Shown piece after piece: positions 46,737 to 54,314 of a DNA stretch of 64,000 nucleotides. The stretch is from positions 4,154,001-4,218,000 of the forward strand of contig NC_015761.1 of assembly GCF_000252995.1 (NCBI RefSeq), read 5' to 3'. The notes under the pieces are model-generated. The model was given only the letters and a program-made list of their open reading frames with translations. It searched no databases and was not told the DNA's origin. The position numbers and the translations under genes are program-made. The first letter of the stretch is position 1. Every line of letters begins with the position of its first letter. Source of the stretch: Salmonella bongori NCTC 12419 (GTDB lineage Bacteria; Pseudomonadota; Gammaproteobacteria; Enterobacterales; Enterobacteriaceae).

Positions 46737-47972
46737 ATGAATAATAAGACGCTTTCACGCAAGTTTTTAGCCTTAATCATCATAATGATGATTTTGATTA
46801 TTTATATCTGTGTGGCGAAAATAGATATCGTTTCTCCCGGCACAGGGGTTATTACGGGGGCCTCGGATAAACTGGTAATAGTAAGCCCTGACTCAGGTTT
46901 TATTAATAAATTTGATCTACAAACCGGTTCGCCCGTCAAGATAGGGGACATTCTTTTCTCTTATACCAATCTTGATGTTTTTCATCAAGAGAAAACGCTT
47001 AATGAGCTGGTATCATTTGCTGACAGGCGTATTCAGAATCTTGAAGAAGATCAACGCTTACTTAAGATGATTCTTGCGGGAGAAGTACCTGAAGAAAATA
47101 AATTTTTAGTAGGAAGTACAGAAATATTCTCTCAAGAGCTCAGTGCTTATAAGTTTTTGAATGAGCTTTTCTCTTTAAGGAATGAAGAGAAAAACTTAAA
47201 ATTGCGGGAAGAGAAAATGATTGAAGAAAAAGACGATCTTCATGATCGATTACTCCTTTTAAAAAGAAAAGGTAATTTACTAAAGTCAGCCCGTGCGCCG
47301 GAAATAGAGATAATAAATAATCAGACTGAAATTAGTCAGATTGTGTCTCAAATAACAACTGGAGAAATTAGTTTGCTCGCTTTACAAAATGATATTAAGT
47401 TAGCAAATAATCGATTCCGTAGCAGTGTTCTGGAGCAGCTTAATAATAATGCTGAACAGTTGGAGCAACTACGTAGAGAACACCTTGAAAATCGTGGGCA
47501 ATTGGAGCTTCTAAGAAATAAAATTAAGGCTAACAGCATTTTATCTCCTGCCAATGGCGTGATATTAAGTATAGAGCGTAGTTTTGAAAAGGGATCGTAT
47601 GTTGAGAATTCGCAGCCAGTCATGACCATCAAGAAGAATGATGAAAATAAAGTTGTAGATGCGAGGATTTTAGCAAAGTATCGACCCTTTATCTTTACCG
47701 GAACGACTACAAAAATTACAGTTAATTCTCCCGGTTATAAAAAAACCATCGCCGGGCACATTACAAGAATAAGCGCTGATTCTTTTTCTGATGATGAAAA
47801 AAATGGTGCTGAACGCTATTACAAAATTGAAATAAAGCCAGACGATAGTGTTAAGGTTCCACCTGAACTGGAGGGTGTGCAGGTTAATGTATATGCGCTT
47901 AGCAAAAAAGTTACGCTGTTAAACTACATTACAGCGTTGGTAGGCGATAATATCGTATTTAATGTTTGGTAA
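46737..47972 (+). CDS. SiiD-like membrane fusion (periplasmic adaptor) protein
   Basis: HlyD-family adaptor joining the ABC exporter to the outer-membrane duct, 411 residues. One N-terminal membrane helix (FLALIIIMMILIIYICVA) is followed by the split lipoyl/barrel-sandwich motif (VSPGTGVITGASDKLVIVSPDSGFI and ANSILSPANGVILSIERSFEKGSYV). Between them lies a long alpha-hairpin coiled coil (about 75-265), and after them a beta-barrel domain. It starts one base after the siiC-like stop. Confidence 0.87.
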   Translation: MNNKTLSRKFLALIIIMMILIIYICVAKIDIVSPGTGVITGASDKLVIVSPDSGFINKFDLQTGSPVKIGDILFSYTNLDVFHQEKTLNELVSFADRRIQNLEEDQRLLKMILAGEVPEENKFLVGSTEIFSQELSAYKFLNELFSLRNEEKNLKLREEKMIEEKDDLHDRLLLLKRKGNLLKSARAPEIEIINNQTEISQIVSQITTGEISLLALQNDIKLANNRFRSSVLEQLNNNAEQLEQLRREHLENRGQLELLRNKIKANSILSPANGVILSIERSFEKGSYVENSQPVMTIKKNDENKVVDARILAKYRPFIFTGTTTKITVNSPGYKKTIAGHITRISADSFSDDEKNGAERYYKIEIKPDDSVKVPPELEGVQVNVYALSKKVTLLNYITALVGDNIVFNVW

Positions 47973-48408
47973 TGTAACTATGCTTGGATTTGTTTCTGCC
48001 TTATCCTCGGCTGTAGCGGTAATGATATTACTGATGTCTGTATTATTAGCTAATCTTTTATCGGCAGCCATTTCAAAAGATGCAAAGTTAAACTCGTCTA
48101 CACTTAATTATAGTTCTGGTTCTGGTTCTGTGGAATCGAAGGGCAAGTCAAAAGTTGTTATTACTCCAGGTAAGGGTTTTTCTCTATCAGTTTCGGACCT
48201 TTTACCACTCCGTTCTTCTGATTCTGCAGTCAGGATCTACTGTGCATATGGTAATAATATGAGCCTGGAGATTGCTAAAAAATATACGACCTATAATTAT
48301 ATAGTTGCTAAATCAGTTTTAGGGGACAAAAAAATTGTTGTTGTATCACCGATTTATGAGCCGACAAGTAAAAATAACTGTGCTGTTGAAGAATTGAAAA
48401 ATGAATGA
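47962..48408 (+). CDS. Unrecognised small membrane protein inside the type I secretion operon
   Basis: Up to 148 residues; a second ATG at 47980 is nearly as plausible a start. One N-terminal membrane helix (SALSSAVAVMILLMSVLLANLL), a Ser/Gly/Lys linker, then a small domain containing SAVRIYCAYGNNMSLEIAKKY and KKIVVVSPIYEP. I do not recognise it. It overlaps the adaptor and exporter genes, so it is expressed with them, and occupies the slot that siiE holds in SPI-4. The C-terminal half looks faintly like the end of the SiiA-like protein (a beta strand, AxG, then a helix), so it may be a second periplasmic channel or assembly subunit. It lacks an acidic residue in its helix. Confidence 0.7.
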   Translation: MFGNVTMLGFVSALSSAVAVMILLMSVLLANLLSAAISKDAKLNSSTLNYSSGSGSVESKGKSKVVITPGKGFSLSVSDLLPLRSSDSAVRIYCAYGNNMSLEIAKKYTTYNYIVAKSVLGDKKIVVVSPIYEPTSKNNCAVEELKNE

Positions 48409-50380
48409 TAATTTTTTTGAAGCTATCAGAAAATATTGCCTGGTAGAGGAACTTGCTTTTGTTTATAAAAATAAAAGCAAAGATATGCATGATATCCTGC
48501 AGAATTTTAATGAATATGTCAATGATAGTTTTTTTGACTTTGAGATAACTAGCAATAGCTATTGTGATTATGCTCATCTACCAAAAACATTTATAGTTGA
48601 ATGGACCGAGTCATATTTTTTAATCTTACAGAAAGAAAAAAACAAGATTATTAATTTGAGCTCTACTGAGGTAGTAACACAAGATAACTTACGTAGTAAA
48701 AGGATATTTTATATTTCAAAGGAATTAAAAAATATAGATGACCGGGATGTTTTTGAAGCTATTAAAAAGATGACGCCGAAGGCAAGTTATCTTGCGCTAG
48801 GGTTAATCTTTTTTGCTTTAATGACACCGCTTTATTCGAATTTATTTAATACGAGACTGGTTTATAGTGATTCTTACCATTCTATCATTTTTGTGACTGG
48901 AATATTCATAATCTTTGTGTTATTTGAACTCATTTTAAAAGCTATCATTTATGATAAAACATCTGCTCAGGTTAGAATTAATAATATAAAATGTAATGCT
49001 TTTTATCTCCATGCTTTAAAAGCTTCCAACTGCAGGAATGCTGCGGTGAAAATACGTACTATTGAATCTTCAGTGGCGGCTCTTTGGGAATCATATCCAT
49101 TAATATCAGTAGATTTATCATTAGCATTTCTGTTTATGGTCGGCCTTTTTGTAATGATGGGGGGCTATGCTTTTCCTCTGTTGATCTACTATATAGGCTT
49201 AACATTTGTTTGCGTCTATATACGTTTTTCTGCCTATAAAAAAACGTTGCAAACAAATACCGCTAGCTATGAAAAAATGTCTACGTTGATCTCTTTAGAA
49301 GAAAAAAGGAAAGAACTGAAGTTTTTACGCGGTACCTTTTTTGAAAAGCTGTTGATGGATAAAACTCATCGTGATGAGTATACAAAAATGGAGATGAATA
49401 TCGAGAATCATCATTGGGCGGAGATGATAAAGGCTAATACATTTGTTTCTATGATTGTTATGTTTTTGTCATCCTATTTTGCTGTAGCTAGCGGTACGTT
49501 GGCCACGGCTTCTATCATTGCCATTATGATTATTAATTCCAGACTTTCCGGAGCCTTAGTAGGAGGAGTTAATAAACTATATTTATCAAAGTTGCATATG
49601 TTTCATATTAAAAGTAGTTTGGCTGAACTATTGAAAGATAAGGACACCTTTATTTCACATAGTGGAATATATATATCCCGTATCGAAAAACTATCGGTTG
49701 AAAAACTTTCCATAGCATTTGCGGAACGAAAACTGATTGATCAGCTTTCATTTACTGCTGTTCCTGGAGACTTTATTGGTATCATAGGTGCGTCAGGATC
49801 AGGTAAATCATCCTTAATCAAAGCATTATCAAACGTCAGTCATTGTTATACGGGAACTGTTAAATTGAATAATGTCGACATCACACATATTTCTGAAGAT
49901 TATATTCAGAATTGCCTTGCTTACCATTCTACGAATAGCACCTTTATAAAAGGAACGCTTCGTGAAAACTTTATGGTATATGGTGTGGTTGATGATGATG
50001 ATATTATAAAAATATTAACACTGTGTTGTAATAATCTTGTTCTGTCTAGAGAGAACGTAGACGAAAAATTTGTTGAGGAACTCAATCTTTCTAATGGTGA
50101 AAAACAAAAAATTTTATTGTATCTGGCCTTATTCAAAAAACCAGAGATAGTGTTTTTGGACGAATCAACGTCTTATCTTTCCACAAATGATGCGTTAGCT
50201 TTTCTTGAAAAGATAAAGCACCTTTATTGTCATAGTATTGTTATTTTTGCAACACATGACATTTCACTGCAAAGAATTTTTACTCGTAAAATTGACCTTT
50301 CTGGTGATAAGTTAAGCGCAGTAATAAGAGCAGTAAATAGTACAACGATAAGCGTACCACAAATGAAGTTAAGCGGATGA
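48401..50380 (+). CDS. SiiF-like type I secretion ABC exporter
   Basis: Inner-membrane ABC transporter of 659 residues that powers adhesin export. Residues 1 to about 120 form a C39-peptidase-like domain without the catalytic QxxC motif, so probably a non-cleaving substrate-docking domain. Membrane helices follow between about 125 and 395. The ATPase has Walker A GASGSGKSS (about 462-470), an unusual ABC signature LSNGEKQK instead of LSGGQ, Walker B IVFLDESTS and a switch His in FATHDISL. It starts inside the preceding gene and ends the operon. Confidence 0.87.
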   Translation: MNDNFFEAIRKYCLVEELAFVYKNKSKDMHDILQNFNEYVNDSFFDFEITSNSYCDYAHLPKTFIVEWTESYFLILQKEKNKIINLSSTEVVTQDNLRSKRIFYISKELKNIDDRDVFEAIKKMTPKASYLALGLIFFALMTPLYSNLFNTRLVYSDSYHSIIFVTGIFIIFVLFELILKAIIYDKTSAQVRINNIKCNAFYLHALKASNCRNAAVKIRTIESSVAALWESYPLISVDLSLAFLFMVGLFVMMGGYAFPLLIYYIGLTFVCVYIRFSAYKKTLQTNTASYEKMSTLISLEEKRKELKFLRGTFFEKLLMDKTHRDEYTKMEMNIENHHWAEMIKANTFVSMIVMFLSSYFAVASGTLATASIIAIMIINSRLSGALVGGVNKLYLSKLHMFHIKSSLAELLKDKDTFISHSGIYISRIEKLSVEKLSIAFAERKLIDQLSFTAVPGDFIGIIGASGSGKSSLIKALSNVSHCYTGTVKLNNVDITHISEDYIQNCLAYHSTNSTFIKGTLRENFMVYGVVDDDDIIKILTLCCNNLVLSRENVDEKFVEELNLSNGEKQKILLYLALFKKPEIVFLDESTSYLSTNDALAFLEKIKHLYCHSIVIFATHDISLQRIFTRKIDLSGDKLSAVIRAVNSTTISVPQMKLSG

Positions 50381-50406
50381 AATCTGCAGTGAAAAAATTA
50401 TAAGCA

Positions 50407-50438
50407 GCGCGGTGATATACCTAAGAAATATCGCCGCT
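50407..50438 (+). terminator. Imperfect hairpin after the secretion operon
   Basis: GCGGTGATAT pairs with ATATCGCCGC (one mismatch) 30 bases after the exporter stop, followed by a weakly T-rich stretch. It is a possible terminator. The remaining gap to rtsB holds nothing else clear. Confidence 0.4.
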
Positions 50439-50583
50439 TGCATTCTTACACTTATCCTGCGGGAATTTTCCTGTAGCAGAAAAATAAAGGCAATACCGAT
50501 AAATTTATTTGCGCGATAACATTATCAACACGACAGTAAGTGTTAAGCAACCGGTACTAATTAACGAGTTATTTTTGAAAAAA

Positions 50584-50856
50584 TCACGTAATATCGACTG
50601 ATATATAAAACTCGTTTAACATCAAATGGATTAATTCAACATCAGTAGTAATTGCCATTTTTTTATAGGCCGATCTCTTTTGTGTTGAAATTGTTTTTAT
50701 ATTTCTCTCTAATAAATTTGAACAACTCTTAACAGATAGCCCTGCCGCCACGTAATAAACAACCTTTTTTTCACTCAATGTCAGGTTGAATTTTTTAGCG
50801 AGTAACAGAATTCCATTTCTAATATTGATATGTTTTGCTTTTCTTTTATACTGCAT
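50584..50856 (-). CDS. rtsB: RtsB-like small LuxR-type DNA-binding protein
   Basis: A 90-residue protein from the ATG at 50856; a TTG at 50871 overlapping the rtsA stop would give 95. The middle has a LuxR/GerE helix-turn-helix: LTLSEKKVVYYVAAGLSVKS, then NIKTISTQKRSAYKKM. RtsB of Salmonella represses flhDC, lowering flagellar gene expression while RtsA turns on invasion genes. Position right after rtsA in one operon supports the name, and the degree of identity to the LT2 protein would confirm it. Confidence 0.8.
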   Translation of the reverse strand: MQYKRKAKHINIRNGILLLAKKFNLTLSEKKVVYYVAAGLSVKSCSNLLERNIKTISTQKRSAYKKMAITTDVELIHLMLNEFYISVDIT

Positions 50857-50867
50857 TGTCAGATATC

Positions 50868-51743
50868 TCAATTAACATATTGATGACGAGAGGAAGATAA
50901 AAACGCCAAAAATTCTGATGGTGTTGTTTTGAAATGCTTTTTAAAAACACATGTAAAATAAGACGCACTGTCATAACCACACATATAAGCCACTCGAGTG
51001 ACATTATATTCACTATTACGCAGAAGCTTTGCCGCTTTATTCATTCTGGCATTTAGATAAATTTCACTAAATGAAGTACCTTCATGTTTTAGTTTCCTTT
51101 TTAAAGTAGAGCAACTCATATAAACTGTATCAGCGATGTCTTTGAGTGTCCATTTTCGGCTTATATCGCCCATAACAATGTTATAAACGTTTTCGGCCAT
51201 CGAATTTTCTGACAGAGCGCTAAAGAGAGAAAATGCTTCTGGCTCATAGATAAATTCGGAAAGTAAAAACCTTAATAAATGTTCTTTTTTATCCTTTGAT
51301 AACTTCTGAGCTTTATTTGACGTATGTAGTAAATTAAATACCCTTGAAATTCCAGTTTCAATTGGAGCTAGTAAATATTTTTTTATAGGTTTTGTTAATG
51401 GAACGGATAAACCTTCATGTTCGTACAGGAAAAAGTCACAGGCACTTTTAATTGATTGAGAATCCAGTTCAATTAAGTTATAATGCGGCTTTTCGTTACT
51501 CTCTTCTAGGGTGATATTAATAGTTTGGCCTTTAGCCAGAAAAATAAGTGTTGGGCCTGTTGCTGTAATATATTCTCCGGTTGCTATTTTAATTGAAATT
51601 TTTCCAGTAGAAAGTTTCATGAGCACCGATTGTAATAAATTTAATCCATGAAGTGATACTGAATTTCTCTGTAAGGCTTGTGCTGGCTGTAGATAATCAA
51701 TATTTCCCACCAGAGCAGGCGAGGGGGTGAAACTTTTCAGCAT
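50868..51743 (-). CDS. rtsA: RtsA, AraC-family activator of the invasion network
   Basis: HilC/HilD-type regulator of 291 residues. The C-terminal AraC domain has both helix-turn-helix motifs (WTLKDIADTVYMSCSTLKRKL; NVTRVAYMCGYDSASYFTCVF) and ends FKTTPSEFL, as in HilC, HilD and RtsA. In S. Typhimurium RtsA activates hilA, slrP and dsbA and sits near a tRNA-Phe gene, as here. The N-terminal cupin-like half is less conserved. It lies next to the secretion operon, pointing away from it toward lower coordinates, so it converges with that operon. Confidence 0.88.
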   Translation of the reverse strand: MLKSFTPSPALVGNIDYLQPAQALQRNSVSLHGLNLLQSVLMKLSTGKISIKIATGEYITATGPTLIFLAKGQTINITLEESNEKPHYNLIELDSQSIKSACDFFLYEHEGLSVPLTKPIKKYLLAPIETGISRVFNLLHTSNKAQKLSKDKKEHLLRFLLSEFIYEPEAFSLFSALSENSMAENVYNIVMGDISRKWTLKDIADTVYMSCSTLKRKLKHEGTSFSEIYLNARMNKAAKLLRNSEYNVTRVAYMCGYDSASYFTCVFKKHFKTTPSEFLAFLSSSRHQYVN

Positions 51744-52408
51744 AATAATTTCCTTTTTTAGGTGTGTGCAAATTAAAAATTATGCCAACAAATACTTTAA
51801 AAAACCCTGGTGAGATATAAGTATGCACGTTAGCTATTTTACAAGTCAGGCGCGGGCCTGTAGTGTTGTTTCAAAAATGATGTTTTATATTTTTTGTTAT
51901 AATTATAATATCGTTAAAAGCTTATTGTGCGTATAAAAAAAAGATGGAAATTTACTACGATTGGCTCATAATGTCATTGATTCATCACTTGGATATTTGA
52001 GTTACGTAATAATAGTATTTAATGTTGTAGGGCAAAAGCCTTTAATTTCATGGATCAGCCAGGCGTGGTGTGCAAGATCTGTCATTAATTTGTAGTAAGT
52101 TTTTTCTGATGTATAAATACTAACAGTCTTGACTAAGGAAGGGCATACAAGGCGGTAAAAATATACTGTGGCGGATCGCGGGCGTAGTAACATCCTGGCA
52201 TGCGTGGCTGTCTGGCACTATTCGGGCATATGGCTGGTTTCGTGAAAACCGGGTAAGGAGTGATTAGGTTGATACTTTTCCAGATTGCATGACGCAGCTT
52301 GGTCTGCGCGTTTTAGAGGTGCGCTTTTGCTGCGCAGGTTCCGAAGGACTGAGCCGCTCGCAGCAAAAAATCGAACGTAGCTCAATGAAAGGAGTTGTAG
52401 AACCAAAA

Positions 52409-52434
52409 GCAAAAAACCAGCCCGTAGGCTGGTT
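52409..52434 (-). terminator. Rho-independent terminator, minus strand, probably displaced from tRNA-Phe
   Basis: A perfect 8-bp stem AACCAGCC / GGCTGGTT with a 4-base loop is followed on the minus strand by six T. No minus-strand gene ends nearby, but the tRNA-Phe-like fragment lies just upstream in that direction, so it probably once ended the tRNA transcript. Confidence 0.8.
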
Positions 52435-52447
52435 CTTCTGGAATAAG

Positions 52448-52465
52448 TGGTGTCTGGACTCGGGA
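52448..52465 (-). repeat. Partial copy of the tRNA-Phe 3' end, probable attachment-site remnant
   Basis: TGGTGTCTGGACTCGGGA matches 15 of 18 bases of the tRNA-Phe 3' end at 61159-61176 (TGGTGCCCGGACTCGGAA), in the same orientation. P4-type integrases insert at tRNA 3' ends and leave such repeats at both borders; a fragment of one lies beside the intact tRNA. The three mismatches mean the element is old or the copy is not exact. Confidence 0.6.
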
Positions 52466-52839
52466 GCATTTAATTACTTACCAATTTGATTTACATGATA
52501 AATTCTTATACTGCTAGTTGTCAAAATCCATAGGTCGACCCACATTTCTTCTTTAAATCAGAATAGTGGATAAAGGTACGTAGAAAAAGTTTGGTTCGAT
52601 ACGCCGGTTCGATTCCTCACAGGCATTCCCCCGATAGTGACATTTCTGCAATTGCGATTAAGACCTTTCATACTCCTCCTTTCGAACGATTCACCACCTG
52701 CACAACCAGCAGTGTCACTGAATTATCTCTACAGCCAGCAGGGTTTTTGCACAATGCCTGATTACTCCGCTGAAAAGCGTGTAGTGGATTCAGGGAACGC
52801 ATTAGCCGATGGCATCATGCGTAGCTATTTGTAGGCCAT

Positions 52840-53453
52840 TTAACGCATTGGTATAGGTAGTCGGCGAGTCAACGGACGTAATGACTCCCTGTCATTCCAG
52901 AGCGTTGGGAAAACCTCAAATTTTAAATCATCACGGTTTATACCTGTATCAAAGTAACGTCTCAATCTGTCACCTAAATCATCAGGCCCCTACATATTGA
53001 CCAGTTCGTATTTTTCAATTATTTCTTTGTCAATTTCCGGGCTTAAATCATGTTTTATTACATCTGAGTCAATGCACTCATAACTGTTGCCGAATGTGTA
53101 CGTATTAAACTTCCTCCTAAGAAGGGAAAACTATTTTTATTACCTTTATAATGTTCTCCACCAATATAAGCCACATAAGGATTAATCCAATAAGATTCCA
53201 TTGGTATAGTGCTTGGGATAACGGTAGGATCCTTTATTCTCACTTCAGCTAAAGTTCGAATTGAAATCTTAGCAACAAATACTCTGAATAATTGAGGCGT
53301 TGCATTTAGATCAATGTTTTTCCACATGCCATGTGCGTTAAATGTATCAAAAAAACGCACAACGAAATTACCCTCCAGTTGTGCAACGGTATATAAATCA
53401 TTCCGTAATTTGAGATTGATCAGATACCCCGGCTTCCATATAATACGCATCAT
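52840..53453 (-). pseudogene. Broken immunity-like gene of the Rhs region
   Basis: Reading from the ATG at 53453 (MMRIIWKPGYLINLKLRND) the frame runs through IGGEHYKGNKNSFPFLGG and then breaks near 53120. The next frame continues KFNTYTFGNSYECIDSDVIKHDLSPE to ELVNM, meets an in-frame TAG at 52990-52992, then goes on as GPDDLGDRLRRYFDTGINRDD to a stop at 52840. Together it would be about 200 residues. The opening resembles Imm26-type immunity proteins (KPGxxxxxxLxxxxYxxAQ), but I hold that loosely. One frameshift plus one nonsense codon make it dead unless the sequence is in error. Confidence 0.6.
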
Positions 53454-53736
53454 ATTTTCTTCTTTAATAAAACTCACCCCAATACAGGCTATCCGCAGCT
53501 TCTGGCCCAACTATTGACTCGGAACTCAGAGCACAAAAACATTGTGAAGTTGTTTCATATTTACATGAGTTCAGAGTAAATATATGCGCTAAAGAGCTTA
53601 TGTAACTTAAAGCGCCAACACCTTTTTCGGTCATGCCTTTCATCTCCACATGATTATCTGCTGAATTCAAGTAAGTAGCCCTATTGGGATTATTTTGTCC
53701 CACGGGGTTTCTCTTGTTTGCCGTACCATCAAGTCC

Positions 53737-53985
53737 TCAATTAATTTCAAATGTACGTTGCTCAAGCCATCTCGCAATATTTTTCGAGTGTAATCCATAC
53801 CCGTGGTGTAAAATTTGGGGAGGGATTCCATTAAAGCGACCATAATTGCCAACATAACGATAGTTTAGTACACTTTCTGCTGATTGTATCCCTTGTTGGC
53901 GTGCATAACCGGGGTAGGGTTTGCCTGTACAAACATCTATTCCTAAATAGGTGTCTTCACACAGCAAGTTATCCCATAATACCAT
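53737..53985 (-). CDS. Small protein of unknown function in the Rhs region, possible immunity or tip remnant
   Basis: 82 residues from an ATG at 53985, with natural-looking composition (LGIDVCTGKPYPGYARQQG, NYRYVGNYGRFNGIPPQIL, HSKNIARWLEQRTF). I do not recognise a family. After its TGA the same frame stays open for another 91 codons (to 53464: ANKRNPVGQNNPNRATYLNSA...), so the present stop could have cut a longer gene. Small genes downstream of Rhs tips are usually immunity genes or displaced older tips. Confidence 0.45.
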   Translation of the reverse strand: MVLWDNLLCEDTYLGIDVCTGKPYPGYARQQGIQSAESVLNYRYVGNYGRFNGIPPQILHHGYGLHSKNIARWLEQRTFEIN

Positions 53986-54018
53986 GCATTTCGGCTTTAT
54001 TATATTTCAAAAAAGAAA

Positions 54019-54309
54019 TCATCCCCCATGTAAATTCAATACAAGAAATAAAATAACAAAAAAGATTAGACATCCAGCAAGTAATCCCAAAAACGTACTT
54101 AATAAAATATTAACGAAAAGGCTGTAGTGGAATACAGGAAAAACAGCAAAACCAACTGATGCAGTTGAAATCATCACAAATAAATATAAGAAAAAATATG
54201 TTTTATATCCACCAAAGAAAGATGGGATAATCCATAAATATATAAGGCATGGGATGATGATAGACAATACAATTATTGAGACTACACGAACCATAATATC
54301 GCATCGCAT
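54019..54309 (-). CDS. Small membrane protein, candidate immunity protein for the adjacent Rhs toxin
   Basis: 96 residues with three predicted membrane helices (IIVLSIIIPCLIYLWII; FFLYLFVMISTASVGFAVF; ILLSTFLGLLAGCLIFFVILFLVL). The start lies five bases after the rhs stop behind GGGAGA, the normal place for the cognate immunity gene. A membrane location would suit a toxin acting at the cell envelope or from the periplasm. The family is not recognised. Confidence 0.65.
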   Translation of the reverse strand: MRCDIMVRVVSIIVLSIIIPCLIYLWIIPSFFGGYKTYFFLYLFVMISTASVGFAVFPVFHYSLFVNILLSTFLGLLAGCLIFFVILFLVLNLHGG

Positions 54310-54314
54310 AACAA

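Larger units (their letters stand above)
51744..52839. other. Gene-poor region upstream of rtsA
   Basis: About 1.1 kb with no gene I can support. It must contain the rtsAB promoter in its first few hundred bases. A terminator and a tRNA-Phe-like fragment lie at 52411-52465 (listed separately). The 65-codon frame at 52637-52834 has no recognisable product or convincing ribosome binding site. Composition and scattered short frames suggest decayed mobile DNA. Confidence 0.55.

Noticed and set aside
52637..52834. 65-codon plus-strand frame in the gene-poor region
   Set aside because: No known domain, no clear ribosome binding site, and it sits in decayed sequence.
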